This document shows positions 57,949-64,000 of a DNA stretch of 64,000 bases, one piece after another. Below the pieces are notes generated by a model, which was not told the origin of the DNA, did not search any database, and saw nothing but the letters and a program-made list of their open reading frames with translations. Source of the stretch: Flavobacterium panacis (GTDB lineage: Bacteria > Bacteroidota > Bacteroidia > Flavobacteriales > Flavobacteriaceae); NCBI RefSeq assembly GCF_024649945.1, contig NZ_JANKMS010000007.1:124001-188000 (forward strand). The letters run 5' to 3'. The position numbers and the translations under genes were made by a program. Each line of letters begins with the position of its first letter. The first letter of the stretch is position 1.

Positions 57949-60102
57949 ATGAAAACCAGAATTACTTTTATTTTATTATTGTTAAGTGCTTTTACTTTTG
58001 CCCAGAATATTATTTCAGGGAAAGTAACAGATCCAAAAGGGAAACCAGTTGTAGGAGCTAACATTTATATTGACGGAACTTATGACGGAGCGACAAGTTC
58101 TGAAACGGGAGAGTTTTCTTTTGAAACTACAGAAACTGGAAATAAATTTTTAGTGGTTAGCTTTCTAATTTTCGAAACATTCAAAACTGAAATAGATGTT
58201 ACCAATTATAAAAATCAAACCATAAAACTGCGAGAAAACATGAATTCTTTAGATGCAGTTGTGATTACAGCAGGAACTTTAGAATCTGGTGATAAAGCAA
58301 GAGTGTCGGTTTTAAAACCTTTAGATATTGTTACAACAGCAGGCTCTGCAGGAAATATTGTTGCCGCTTTACAAACTTTACCTGGAACACAAAGCGTAGG
58401 TGAAGACGGACGTTTGTTTGTACGTGGAGGTGAAGCAAACGAAACGCAAACTTTTGTAGACGGAATTCGTGTAGCTCAGCCATACGGTGCAACGACTAAT
58501 AATTTGCCAACAAGAAGCCGATTTTCTCCTTTCTTGTTTAGTGGAATCGCTTTTTCTACAGGAGGTTATTCTGCTGAATACGGTGAAGCATTATCAAGTG
58601 TTTTGCTTTTGAATACTCAGGACGAAGAAGATCACGAAAAAACTGATATCGGATTGATGACAGTTGGTTTGAGTTTAGGAAACACACAAAAATGGAATAA
58701 AAGTTCTTTGAGTGTCAATATGATGTATGTTAATCTGGCACCTTATCAGGCGGTTATTCCTCAAAATGTAGATTGGAACAATCCGTATCAGTCTTTAGGA
58801 GGTGAAACGGTTTACAGATATAAATTTACAAATGGGATCTTCAAATTGTACGCTTCTTTCGATTCTGAAAGATTCGATTTAAATCAGAAAAATGTCAATT
58901 TTGAAAATCCGATCAGAACGGATATGAACAATAATAACTTCTATCTGAATTCATCTTACAAAGGAAGTATTGGACCAGGATGGCAGTTAACATCAGGAAT
59001 CAGTTACGGTTATAGTAAAAATAAATTGAAATATGATGTTACCGGAATTGACAGTCAGGAAAATGCAGCGCAGCTAAAACTAAAATTGTCAAAAAAAGTA
59101 TCCAATCATTTTAGATTGTCTTTTGGATCTGATTATTTTATTACGAAATACAATGAAGATATTGCTAGTACTACAGCTGTCCAAAACGGTTACGATTCTA
59201 ATATTTTTGCATCTTATGCTGAAGGAGATATTTCATTTTCTACCAAACTGGCTTTAAAAGTAGGTTTAAGATATTCAAATAATAGTTTGTTAAATGAAAA
59301 CGAAATTGCTCCGAGAGCTTCATTAGGATATAAACTTTCAAAAAGTAGTCAATTTTCTTTCGCTTACGGAGATTTCACACAGACCCCGGTTGTAGATTAT
59401 ATTAAATATTCAAAATACCATCAGTTTGAAAGCGAAAAAGCAAGGCATTATATTTTGAATTATACTTTTTCAAAACCAGGACAATTGCTTAGAACAGAGT
59501 TGTATTATAAAGATTACAACAACTTGGTTCAATACGATACAAGAGATATTCAGTATAATTCAGTTTTCAATAATAACGGATCGGGTTATGCAAAAGGATT
59601 CGATTTGCTTTGGAGAGATAGTAATTTGTACAAGAACTTAGAATATTGGATTTCTTACTCTTACATCGATTCAGAGAGACAGTATAAAAACTTTCCAAGT
59701 ATGGTAACACCAAGTTTTGTAGCTAATCATAATTTATCTGTTGTAACAAAATATTTCATTACAGATTGGAAATCACAAATTGGTTTTACAAACAGTTTCA
59801 GTTCAGGGCGTCCATATAATGATCCAAATCAGACGCAGTTTATGAATGGAAAAACAAAATCATACAATAGTTTGAGTTTTAACTGGGCCTATTTACTAAC
59901 CACACAAAAAATCCTTTATTTCTCTGTTTCGAACATTTTAGGAACAAAAAATGTTTTCGGATACGATTATGCCAGAAACCCAGATCCAAGTGGAGTGTAT
60001 CAAAGACAAGCCGTAGTCCCAACTGCAGACAGATTTTTCTTCGTAGGTTTCTTCTGGACGATCAGTCAGAATAAAAATGAGAATCAGTTGAAGAATCTTT
60101 AA
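57949..60102 (+). CDS. TonB-dependent receptor with carboxypeptidase-regulatory-like N-domain
   Basis: The 717-residue product has a signal peptide ending FTFAQ (18). A carboxypeptidase-D regulatory-like domain follows (ISGKVTDPKGKPVVGANIYIDG, about 21-42), then a plug with VAALQTLPGTQSVGEDGRLFVRGGEANETQTFVDG, and a 22-strand barrel ending VGFFWTISQNKNENQLKNL. It is smaller than SusC proteins and lacks a SusD partner. Such receptors take up siderophores, vitamins or peptides; the substrate is unknown. The next genes (DUF2141, TPR-like, histidine kinase) are on the same strand after a 361-bp gap of repeats. Confidence 0.92.
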   Translation: MKTRITFILLLLSAFTFAQNIISGKVTDPKGKPVVGANIYIDGTYDGATSSETGEFSFETTETGNKFLVVSFLIFETFKTEIDVTNYKNQTIKLRENMNSLDAVVITAGTLESGDKARVSVLKPLDIVTTAGSAGNIVAALQTLPGTQSVGEDGRLFVRGGEANETQTFVDGIRVAQPYGATTNNLPTRSRFSPFLFSGIAFSTGGYSAEYGEALSSVLLLNTQDEEDHEKTDIGLMTVGLSLGNTQKWNKSSLSVNMMYVNLAPYQAVIPQNVDWNNPYQSLGGETVYRYKFTNGIFKLYASFDSERFDLNQKNVNFENPIRTDMNNNNFYLNSSYKGSIGPGWQLTSGISYGYSKNKLKYDVTGIDSQENAAQLKLKLSKKVSNHFRLSFGSDYFITKYNEDIASTTAVQNGYDSNIFASYAEGDISFSTKLALKVGLRYSNNSLLNENEIAPRASLGYKLSKSSQFSFAYGDFTQTPVVDYIKYSKYHQFESEKARHYILNYTFSKPGQLLRTELYYKDYNNLVQYDTRDIQYNSVFNNNGSGYAKGFDLLWRDSNLYKNLEYWISYSYIDSERQYKNFPSMVTPSFVANHNLSVVTKYFITDWKSQIGFTNSFSSGRPYNDPNQTQFMNGKTKSYNSLSFNWAYLLTTQKILYFSVSNILGTKNVFGYDYARNPDPSGVYQRQAVVPTADRFFFVGFFWTISQNKNENQLKNL

Positions 60103-60110
60103 AAAAAGGA

Positions 60111-60203
60111 GCAAAGTGGCAAAGGCACAAAGGGACAAAGGCTGTCTGAAATTCGCAAAGAAACCTTTGTCACTTTGTCCCTCTGAACCTTTGTCTCTTT
60201 AAA
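60111..60203. repeat. 8-nt-period hairpin (CAAAGnnn type), first of three after the TonB-receptor gene
   Basis: The left arm (60111-60142) is GCAAAGTG, GCAAAGGC, ACAAAGGG, ACAAAGGC. The right arm (60164-60203) is CCTTTGTC, ACTTTGTC, CCTCTGAA, CCTTTGTC, TCTTTAAA. The arms are imperfectly complementary because word variants differ. With the elements at 60294 and 60415 it fills most of the gene-free gap 60103-60463. Confidence 0.85.
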
Positions 60204-60270
60204 AAAAACAATTCATCATCAAAAATCAACAACTCAGTATCATTTAATTTTAAAAGACTAAAAACCAATA

Positions 60271-60278
60271 TACTTTTG
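60271..60278 (+). promoter_or_regulatory. Candidate -7 box in the repeat-filled gap
   Basis: TACTTTTG fits TAnnTTTG and lies in a short palindrome ATACTT TTG AAGTAT (60270-60284). If used, transcription of the DUF2141 operon would begin near 60285 with a leader of about 180 nt carrying two repeat elements. Confidence 0.45.
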
Positions 60279-60293
60279 AAGTATAAATTAGAA

Positions 60294-60387
60294 GAGACAA
60301 AGATAGAAAGTGACAAAGGTTCAAAGTTTAATAATTAGAAAATCAAATCTTTATCACTTTGTCTCTCTGAATCTTTGAGCCTTAAAA
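60294..60387. repeat. 8-nt-period hairpin (CAAAGnnn type), second copy
   Basis: The left arm is GAGACAAA, GATAGAAA, GTGACAAA, GGTTCAAA (60294-60325). The right arm is TCTTTATC, ACTTTGTC, TCTCTGAA, TCTTTGAG, CCTTAAAA (60348-60387). It is clearly related to the element at 60111-60203 but not identical. Confidence 0.83.
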
Positions 60388-60414
60388 AAAAAGAGTTTCA
60401 ATCAAAATCAAAAA

Positions 60415-60454
60415 ACTTAGAACCTTAGAATCTCAGAACCTTAGTAACTTAAAA
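60415..60454. repeat. 8-nt-period single array (CTTAGnnn type)
   Basis: Words ACTTAGAA, CCTTAGAA, TCTCAGAA, CCTTAGTA and ACTTAAAA end 9 bp before the DUF2141 start codon. No inverted partner was seen nearby. The words resemble those at 40505 and 51333. Confidence 0.75.
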
Positions 60455-60463
60455 AAAGAAATC

Positions 60464-60871
60464 ATGACCAAAATTATTACCATAACTATTTTATTTATCT
60501 GTAGCTTAATGTCTGCTCAAAATGTGAAATTAACTGTTGCTGTTTCAGGTGTAAAAAACAACACAGGAGTTGTCAAAGTTGGATTATATAATTCTGACGG
60601 AACGTTTCTTAAAACAACTTACAAAAGCCTTGCTTCTGAAATTAAAAATAACAAAGCAGTGGTAACATTGGAAAATCTTCCTGCTGGTGAATATGCGATT
60701 TCAACCTATCACGATGAAAACAACAACGGAAAATTGGACAGAAATGCTATGGGAATTCCATCAGAAGATTATGCGGCTTCAAACAATGCAAAGGGATTTA
60801 TGGGACCGCCTTCGTATAAAGATGCTAAATTTGATGTCAGCAAAGATTCTAAAATTGAAATTGTATTCTAA
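60464..60871 (+). CDS. Secreted DUF2141-family protein
   Basis: The 135-residue product has a signal peptide ending SLMSAQ (19). The single domain has the DUF2141 hallmarks: VSGVKNNTGVVKVGLYNSDGTF, LENLPAGEYAISTYHDENNNGKLD and the C-terminal GIPSEDYAASNNAKGFMGPP with its Gly-Phe and Pro-rich segment. The DENNNGKLD loop looks calcium-binding. Function is unknown. It starts an apparent operon with the TPR-like and histidine-kinase genes, 42 and 24 bp apart. Confidence 0.9.
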   Translation: MTKIITITILFICSLMSAQNVKLTVAVSGVKNNTGVVKVGLYNSDGTFLKTTYKSLASEIKNNKAVVTLENLPAGEYAISTYHDENNNGKLDRNAMGIPSEDYAASNNAKGFMGPPSYKDAKFDVSKDSKIEIVF

Positions 60872-60913
60872 AATAACTAATCCTATAAACAAAACCATTA
60901 AATAAGTTATAAA

Positions 60914-61534
60914 ATGAAAAAGATCATCACATTAATCGCACTATTTGTTGTAGTAATAGCTTCAGCTCAAACACAATTTGAACAAGGAATGACGAAAGCT
61001 TTCGGACTTTGGAAAGAAGGAAAAAATACAGAAGCTTCTCAATTATTTGAACGAATTGCAGCAGCAGAGAAAAACAGTTATTTGCCAAATTATTATATTG
61101 CTTTGATTAACACTACGGCAGTATTTACAGAAAAAGACAAAACAAAAATCGATTTGTTATTGACAAAAGCACAAGATGCTTTAGATGTAGAATTGATAAA
61201 AGACCAAACCAATTCCGAATTGTATGTAATGCAGGCTTTAATTTATACAGGTTATGTTGTAGCAGATCCAATGACAAACGGAATGAAATATTCTGGAAAA
61301 GTAATGGAAGCTTATGCAAAAGCAAAAGCATTAGATCCGAACAATCCGAGAGCGGTTTTTGGCGAAGCAGATTATCAATTAGGAGGTGCAAAATGGACAG
61401 GAGTTGACACAAAACCTTTGTGCGCGCAAGTTGATAAATCTATTGAACTTTTTAATAATTTTAAACCAGCAACACCTTTTTCTCCAAAATGGGGATTAGA
61501 GAGAGCTTTGGAAATCCAAAAAACTTGTAAATAA
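60914..61534 (+). CDS. Secreted TPR-like protein, unknown function
   Basis: The 206-residue product has a signal peptide ending IASAQ (19). The rest is helical and reads like tetratricopeptide repeats: FGLWKEGKNTEASQLFERIAAAEKNSYLPNYYIAL, LLTKAQDALDVELIKDQTNSELYVMQALIYTGYV and AYAKAKALDPNNPRAVFGEADYQLG. The last of these carries the TPR Pro-Asn-Asn-Pro-Arg turn. It probably acts as a periplasmic scaffold. It lies between DUF2141 and the histidine kinase gene in the same operon. Confidence 0.82.
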   Translation: MKKIITLIALFVVVIASAQTQFEQGMTKAFGLWKEGKNTEASQLFERIAAAEKNSYLPNYYIALINTTAVFTEKDKTKIDLLLTKAQDALDVELIKDQTNSELYVMQALIYTGYVVADPMTNGMKYSGKVMEAYAKAKALDPNNPRAVFGEADYQLGGAKWTGVDTKPLCAQVDKSIELFNNFKPATPFSPKWGLERALEIQKTCK

Positions 61535-61558
61535 TAAAACAATATTAAACAGTTTATA

Positions 61559-62911
61559 ATGAAAGAAAGAACATTTACCGATCTAAAAAGTGGAACAATA
61601 GTTTGTCTAAAGATTTCAATGGTCTTTGCTATAATATTTTCAGCTTCTTTAGGAGATGACTTAAATGTTAGGAATGTTCTTTTAACCTTTTTTATAAGCT
61701 GTCTCTATTCCTTCGGATTAGGCTTTGGTAACGGTTTTCTAAATGTGCTGTTAGATAGAAAATGGGATTGGCTGGAGCAAACAAATCTTAGAGTTTATTA
61801 CGGAATTTTAGTAACCGTTTTATACACAGTTCCTGTCGTTTTAGCCATCAACTATTTCATTTTTGTGGTTTTGCAGGATGTAACTTTAGAGGTGTTTTTT
61901 GGAGCAAGAATGATTTGGGTTCACCTTTTTTATGTCATTTTATCTCTTGGAGTTTCGACTTTCATGCAAGCCAGAAGTTTCATGGTTAAATGGAAAAAGG
62001 CTTCGAAATTTGAAATCACACAGCAAAAAATTATTGCAGGAACGGCAAGTGCAAAATTTGAAAGCTTAAAAAATCAGATTGATCCGCATTTCTTGTTTAA
62101 TAGTTTGAATGTTTTAAGTTCTTTGATTGAAGAGAATCCGGATAATGCGCAACGTTTTACGACTTCTTTGTCTAAAGTTTATCGATATGTTTTAGAACAA
62201 AAAGACAAAGAATTGGTTTCTGTTGAAGATGAATTGTCATTCGCAAAAACCTACATGAATCTGCTGAAAATGCGTTTCGAAAATAGTTTGTTTTACGAAT
62301 TACCAAGTGATAACATCAATCCAGAAGCGAAAGTGGTGCCGCTTTCCTTGCAACTTTTGTTAGAGAATACAGTAAAACACAATATTGTAAGCGAGCAAAA
62401 ACCGCTACACATTAGAATATTTATTGACGGAGATTATTTAGCCATTCAAAATGATCTTCAGAAGAAAGAAGTTTTGCAGGACAGACAAGGTGTTGGATTG
62501 CAGAATATTGTAAATCGATATGGAATTATAACCGACCGAAAAGTGCAGATTGAACAAGATGAAAAGAATTTTACGGTGAAGATTCCAATTTTAACGAAAC
62601 AAATTGCGGTTATGGAAATGAGTACAGAATATACCGACGAAGCAAAAGCCTATTATAGAGCTAAAAAAAGAGTACAAGAATTAAAAGGTTTTTATGGAAA
62701 TGTGATTTCATATTGTTGTGTGATTCCGTTTCTGGTTTTTATTAATCTAAGATTCTCACCAGGATTTCAATGGTTTTGGTTTTCTGCTTTAGGTTGGGGA
62801 TTTGGAGTCGCTATGCATGCTTTTAAAGTTTTCGGTTACAGTTCAGATTGGGAAGAACGAAAAATTCGAGAAATTTTAGAAAGAGATAATAAACAAAAAA
62901 CATGGAAATAA
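61559..62911 (+). CDS. LytS-type histidine kinase with C-terminal 2TM domain
   Basis: The 450-residue product has four N-terminal membrane segments (about 13-140). The His_kinase domain follows (about 160-260) with phosphoacceptor H177 in QIDPHFLFNSLNVL, and a degenerate HATPase (LQLLLENTVKHNIV, GVGLQNIVNRYG). Residues about 355-445 are a complete 2TM domain: YRAKKRVQELKGFYGNVISY, two helices with WFWFSALGWGFGVAMHAFKVFG, and DWEERKIREILERDN. The same domain follows as four separate genes. The partner is probably a LytTR regulator, which may lie just beyond the window. The stop overlaps the next ATG as TAATG. Confidence 0.92.
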   Translation: MKERTFTDLKSGTIVCLKISMVFAIIFSASLGDDLNVRNVLLTFFISCLYSFGLGFGNGFLNVLLDRKWDWLEQTNLRVYYGILVTVLYTVPVVLAINYFIFVVLQDVTLEVFFGARMIWVHLFYVILSLGVSTFMQARSFMVKWKKASKFEITQQKIIAGTASAKFESLKNQIDPHFLFNSLNVLSSLIEENPDNAQRFTTSLSKVYRYVLEQKDKELVSVEDELSFAKTYMNLLKMRFENSLFYELPSDNINPEAKVVPLSLQLLLENTVKHNIVSEQKPLHIRIFIDGDYLAIQNDLQKKEVLQDRQGVGLQNIVNRYGIITDRKVQIEQDEKNFTVKIPILTKQIAVMEMSTEYTDEAKAYYRAKKRVQELKGFYGNVISYCCVIPFLVFINLRFSPGFQWFWFSALGWGFGVAMHAFKVFGYSSDWEERKIREILERDNKQKTWK

Positions 62912-63234
62912 TGACTGAAAAAGATTTTACTGAAGCGGATCGTTATTATGATGCTCAGAAAAAAGTAAAAGAATTAAGAGGATTTTACGAGCATCTTACC
63001 GTTTATGTTTTGTGTAATCCGATTGTAATTGTGGTTAATTATATGGTTTCTCCAGAATATCTCTGGTGGATTTGGTCGGTGATGGGATGGGGAATAGCGA
63101 TAGTTTTACATGGATTAAAAGCTTTTGAATTTCCACCTTTTTTTAATAAAAAATGGGAAGCCAAAAAAATCCAGGAACTTTTAGAAAAAGAAGATAAACG
63201 CAGATTTGAAAGCAATGAAGACAAATTTGAGTAA
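62911..63234 (+). CDS. 2TM domain protein, first stand-alone copy
   Basis: The 107-residue product starts MTEKDFTEADRYYDAQKK. The ATG overlaps the kinase stop by one base; another in-frame ATG lies at 62902. It is a single 2TM domain: VKELRGFYEHLTVYVLCNPI, YLWWIWSVMGWGIAIVLHGLKAF and KKWEAKKIQELLEKEDK. The pattern is amphipathic helix, two membrane helices, then a Trp-Glu-x-Lys-Lys-Ile helix. Function is unknown; the fused copy in the kinase suggests a role in the same signalling complex. Confidence 0.88.
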   Translation: MTEKDFTEADRYYDAQKKVKELRGFYEHLTVYVLCNPIVIVVNYMVSPEYLWWIWSVMGWGIAIVLHGLKAFEFPPFFNKKWEAKKIQELLEKEDKRRFESNEDKFE

Positions 63235-63544
63235 CGATCAGGAGCAAGCTATTCTGAAAGAATTAGCAAGCAAAAAAGTACATCAGCTGAAATCATTTTA
63301 TAATCATTTAGTGGTTTATGCGATTGTCATGATTGTATTTCTTTTGAAAGAATATACCAATCTGCCACTTCATTTTATTCCAATAAAATATATCAATTGG
63401 GTGGTGATGATTATTTGGTCGGCTGTAATATTGGGTTCAGCAATTGATTTGTTTACCTCTTATAAAATTTTTGGACAACAATGGGAACAGCGTAAAATGA
63501 GAAGCATCTTAGAAAAAAAATATAAAAAACAAAAATGGGAATAA
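63215..63544 (+). CDS. 2TM domain protein, second stand-alone copy
   Basis: From the ATG at 63215 the product has 109 residues (MKTNLSNDQEQAILKEL); a TTG at 63206 is in frame. The gene overlaps the previous one by 20 bp in another frame. The 2TM domain is more diverged: VHQLKSFYNHLVVYAIVMIVF, IKYINWVVMIIWSAVILGSAIDLF and QQWEQRKMRSILEKKYKK. The second helix lacks the GWG...H motif of the other copies. Confidence 0.87.
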   Translation: MKTNLSNDQEQAILKELASKKVHQLKSFYNHLVVYAIVMIVFLLKEYTNLPLHFIPIKYINWVVMIIWSAVILGSAIDLFTSYKIFGQQWEQRKMRSILEKKYKKQKWE

Positions 63545-63546
63545 TC

Positions 63547-63852
63547 ATGGAAAGGAAGTTAAGCGAAGAGGAAAGATATATCGAGGCTAAAAAGAAAGTC
63601 GAAAATATTAAAGGTTTTTATGGGAATTTGGTTTCTTACGTATTAGTAAATGCTATTTTGATTTTCATTAATTTATATACTTCACCACAGTATTTATGGT
63701 TTTTCTGGCCATTATTATGGTGGGGAGTTGGAGTAGTTTTTCACGGATTAAAAGTTTTTGAAGTTTTTCCGGGAATGGGCAAAGAGTGGGAAGAAAGAAA
63801 GATCCAGGAATTTATGGAGAAGGAAAAAGAGAATAAAAATAAGTGGAAATAA
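63547..63852 (+). CDS. 2TM domain protein, third stand-alone copy
   Basis: From the ATG at 63547 the product has 101 residues (MERKLSEEERYIEAKKKV); another in-frame ATG at 63535 would overlap the previous gene. Domain motifs are VENIKGFYGNLVSYVLVNAI, YLWFFWPLLWWGVGVVFHGLKVF and EWEERKIQEFMEKEKE. It is nearer to the first copy than to the second. Confidence 0.88.
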   Translation: MERKLSEEERYIEAKKKVENIKGFYGNLVSYVLVNAILIFINLYTSPQYLWFFWPLLWWGVGVVFHGLKVFEVFPGMGKEWEERKIQEFMEKEKENKNKWK

Positions 63853-63868
63853 TTTTATAAAAGATATT

Positions 63869-64000
63869 ATGGGACGTTTTAGAAGAAATATGTACGAGGA
63901 ATACACGAGCCAGCATTCAGGTGAATATAGCAATGACGAAAGTTACAACGCAGCATACAAAAAAGTAAAAAAAATAAAGGGTTTTTACTCGCATTTGAAA
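63869..64000 (+). CDS. 2TM domain protein, fourth stand-alone copy, partial
   Basis: The first 44 codons are in the window: MGRFRRNMYEEYTSQHSG, a polar leader longer than in the other copies, then YNAAYKKVKKIKGFYSHLK, the start of a 2TM domain. The gene starts 16 bp after the previous stop and is cut by the right edge. Confidence 0.8.
   Translation, partial: MGRFRRNMYEEYTSQHSGEYSNDESYNAAYKKVKKIKGFYSHLK

Noticed and set aside
39406..60454. CRISPR array as explanation for the periodic repeats
   Set aside because: Periods of 7-9 nt with no spacers and no cas genes; the repeats are degenerate and palindromic between arms.

Overview
The window comes from an AT-rich flavobacterial chromosome, very probably Flavobacterium or a close relative (Bacteroidota). 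The evidence is consistent. Promoters carry the Bacteroidota -7 box TAnnTTTG instead of a TATAAT-like box, and Shine-Dalgarno sequences are not evident. SusC/SusD pairs are present, as are type IX secretion (T9SS) sorting domains of both kinds: type A at 11693-12676 and type B/CHU_C at 29474-36468. Housekeeping genes rimO, proS, rpsT and typA all look bacteroidotal. No phage, IS element, CRISPR array or replication origin was recognised.

1-15 kb is a polysaccharide utilisation locus for beta-mannan, probably galacto- or glucomannan. A minus-strand operon encodes a GH26 endo-mannanase lipoprotein, a GPH-type sugar symporter, a GH130 mannosylglucose phosphorylase and an AGE-family disaccharide 2-epimerase cut by the window edge. 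Diverging from it are an AraC-type regulator and a plus-strand series: SusC, SusD, an IPT-domain surface glycan-binding lipoprotein, an unknown T9SS-sorted protein, a GH27 alpha-galactosidase and a GH5 endoglucanase/mannanase. Together they describe capture and cutting of decorated mannan at the surface, import of mannobiose, epimerisation to mannosyl-glucose and phosphorolysis to mannose-1-phosphate plus glucose.

15-29 kb is mostly core genome: a porin, an amidase/rimO operon, a FadL-like outer-membrane protein with a Gly/Tyr-rich lipoprotein, proS, three tRNA-Glu(UUC) genes, rpsT, a PAS histidine kinase with a response regulator, and typA. 29-38 kb encodes two large T9SS type B adhesin-like proteins, the second in an operon with an ABC exporter-like pair.

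38-57 kb holds a protein with a possible kinase-like core, a 1243-residue fusion of metallophosphoesterase, CotH/HipA-like kinase region and Omp85-type barrel, and an HD-PycTM (Pycsar effector family) protein diverging from it by 26 bp. It also holds a GAF protein, an SDR/TetR pair with visible shared operators, and NdpA, four-helix-bundle, HPP, ClC, VOC, acetyltransferase, HEAT-like, YCII and DinB proteins. 57-64 kb is a TonB receptor followed by DUF2141, a TPR-like protein, a LytS-type histidine kinase with a C-terminal 2TM domain and a tandem run of stand-alone 2TM proteins that continues past the window edge.

The most unusual structure is a set of non-coding intergenic elements, nearly all between 39 and 61 kb. 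Each is built of short near-identical words repeated at a fixed 7-, 8- or 9-nt period, usually with an inverted partner that would form a long hairpin. The words differ between sites (CTAAGnnn, CAAAGnnn, ACATAGAA, CACGAATT) but the architecture is the same. One inverted pair brackets a lone four-helix-bundle (23S IVP family) gene.
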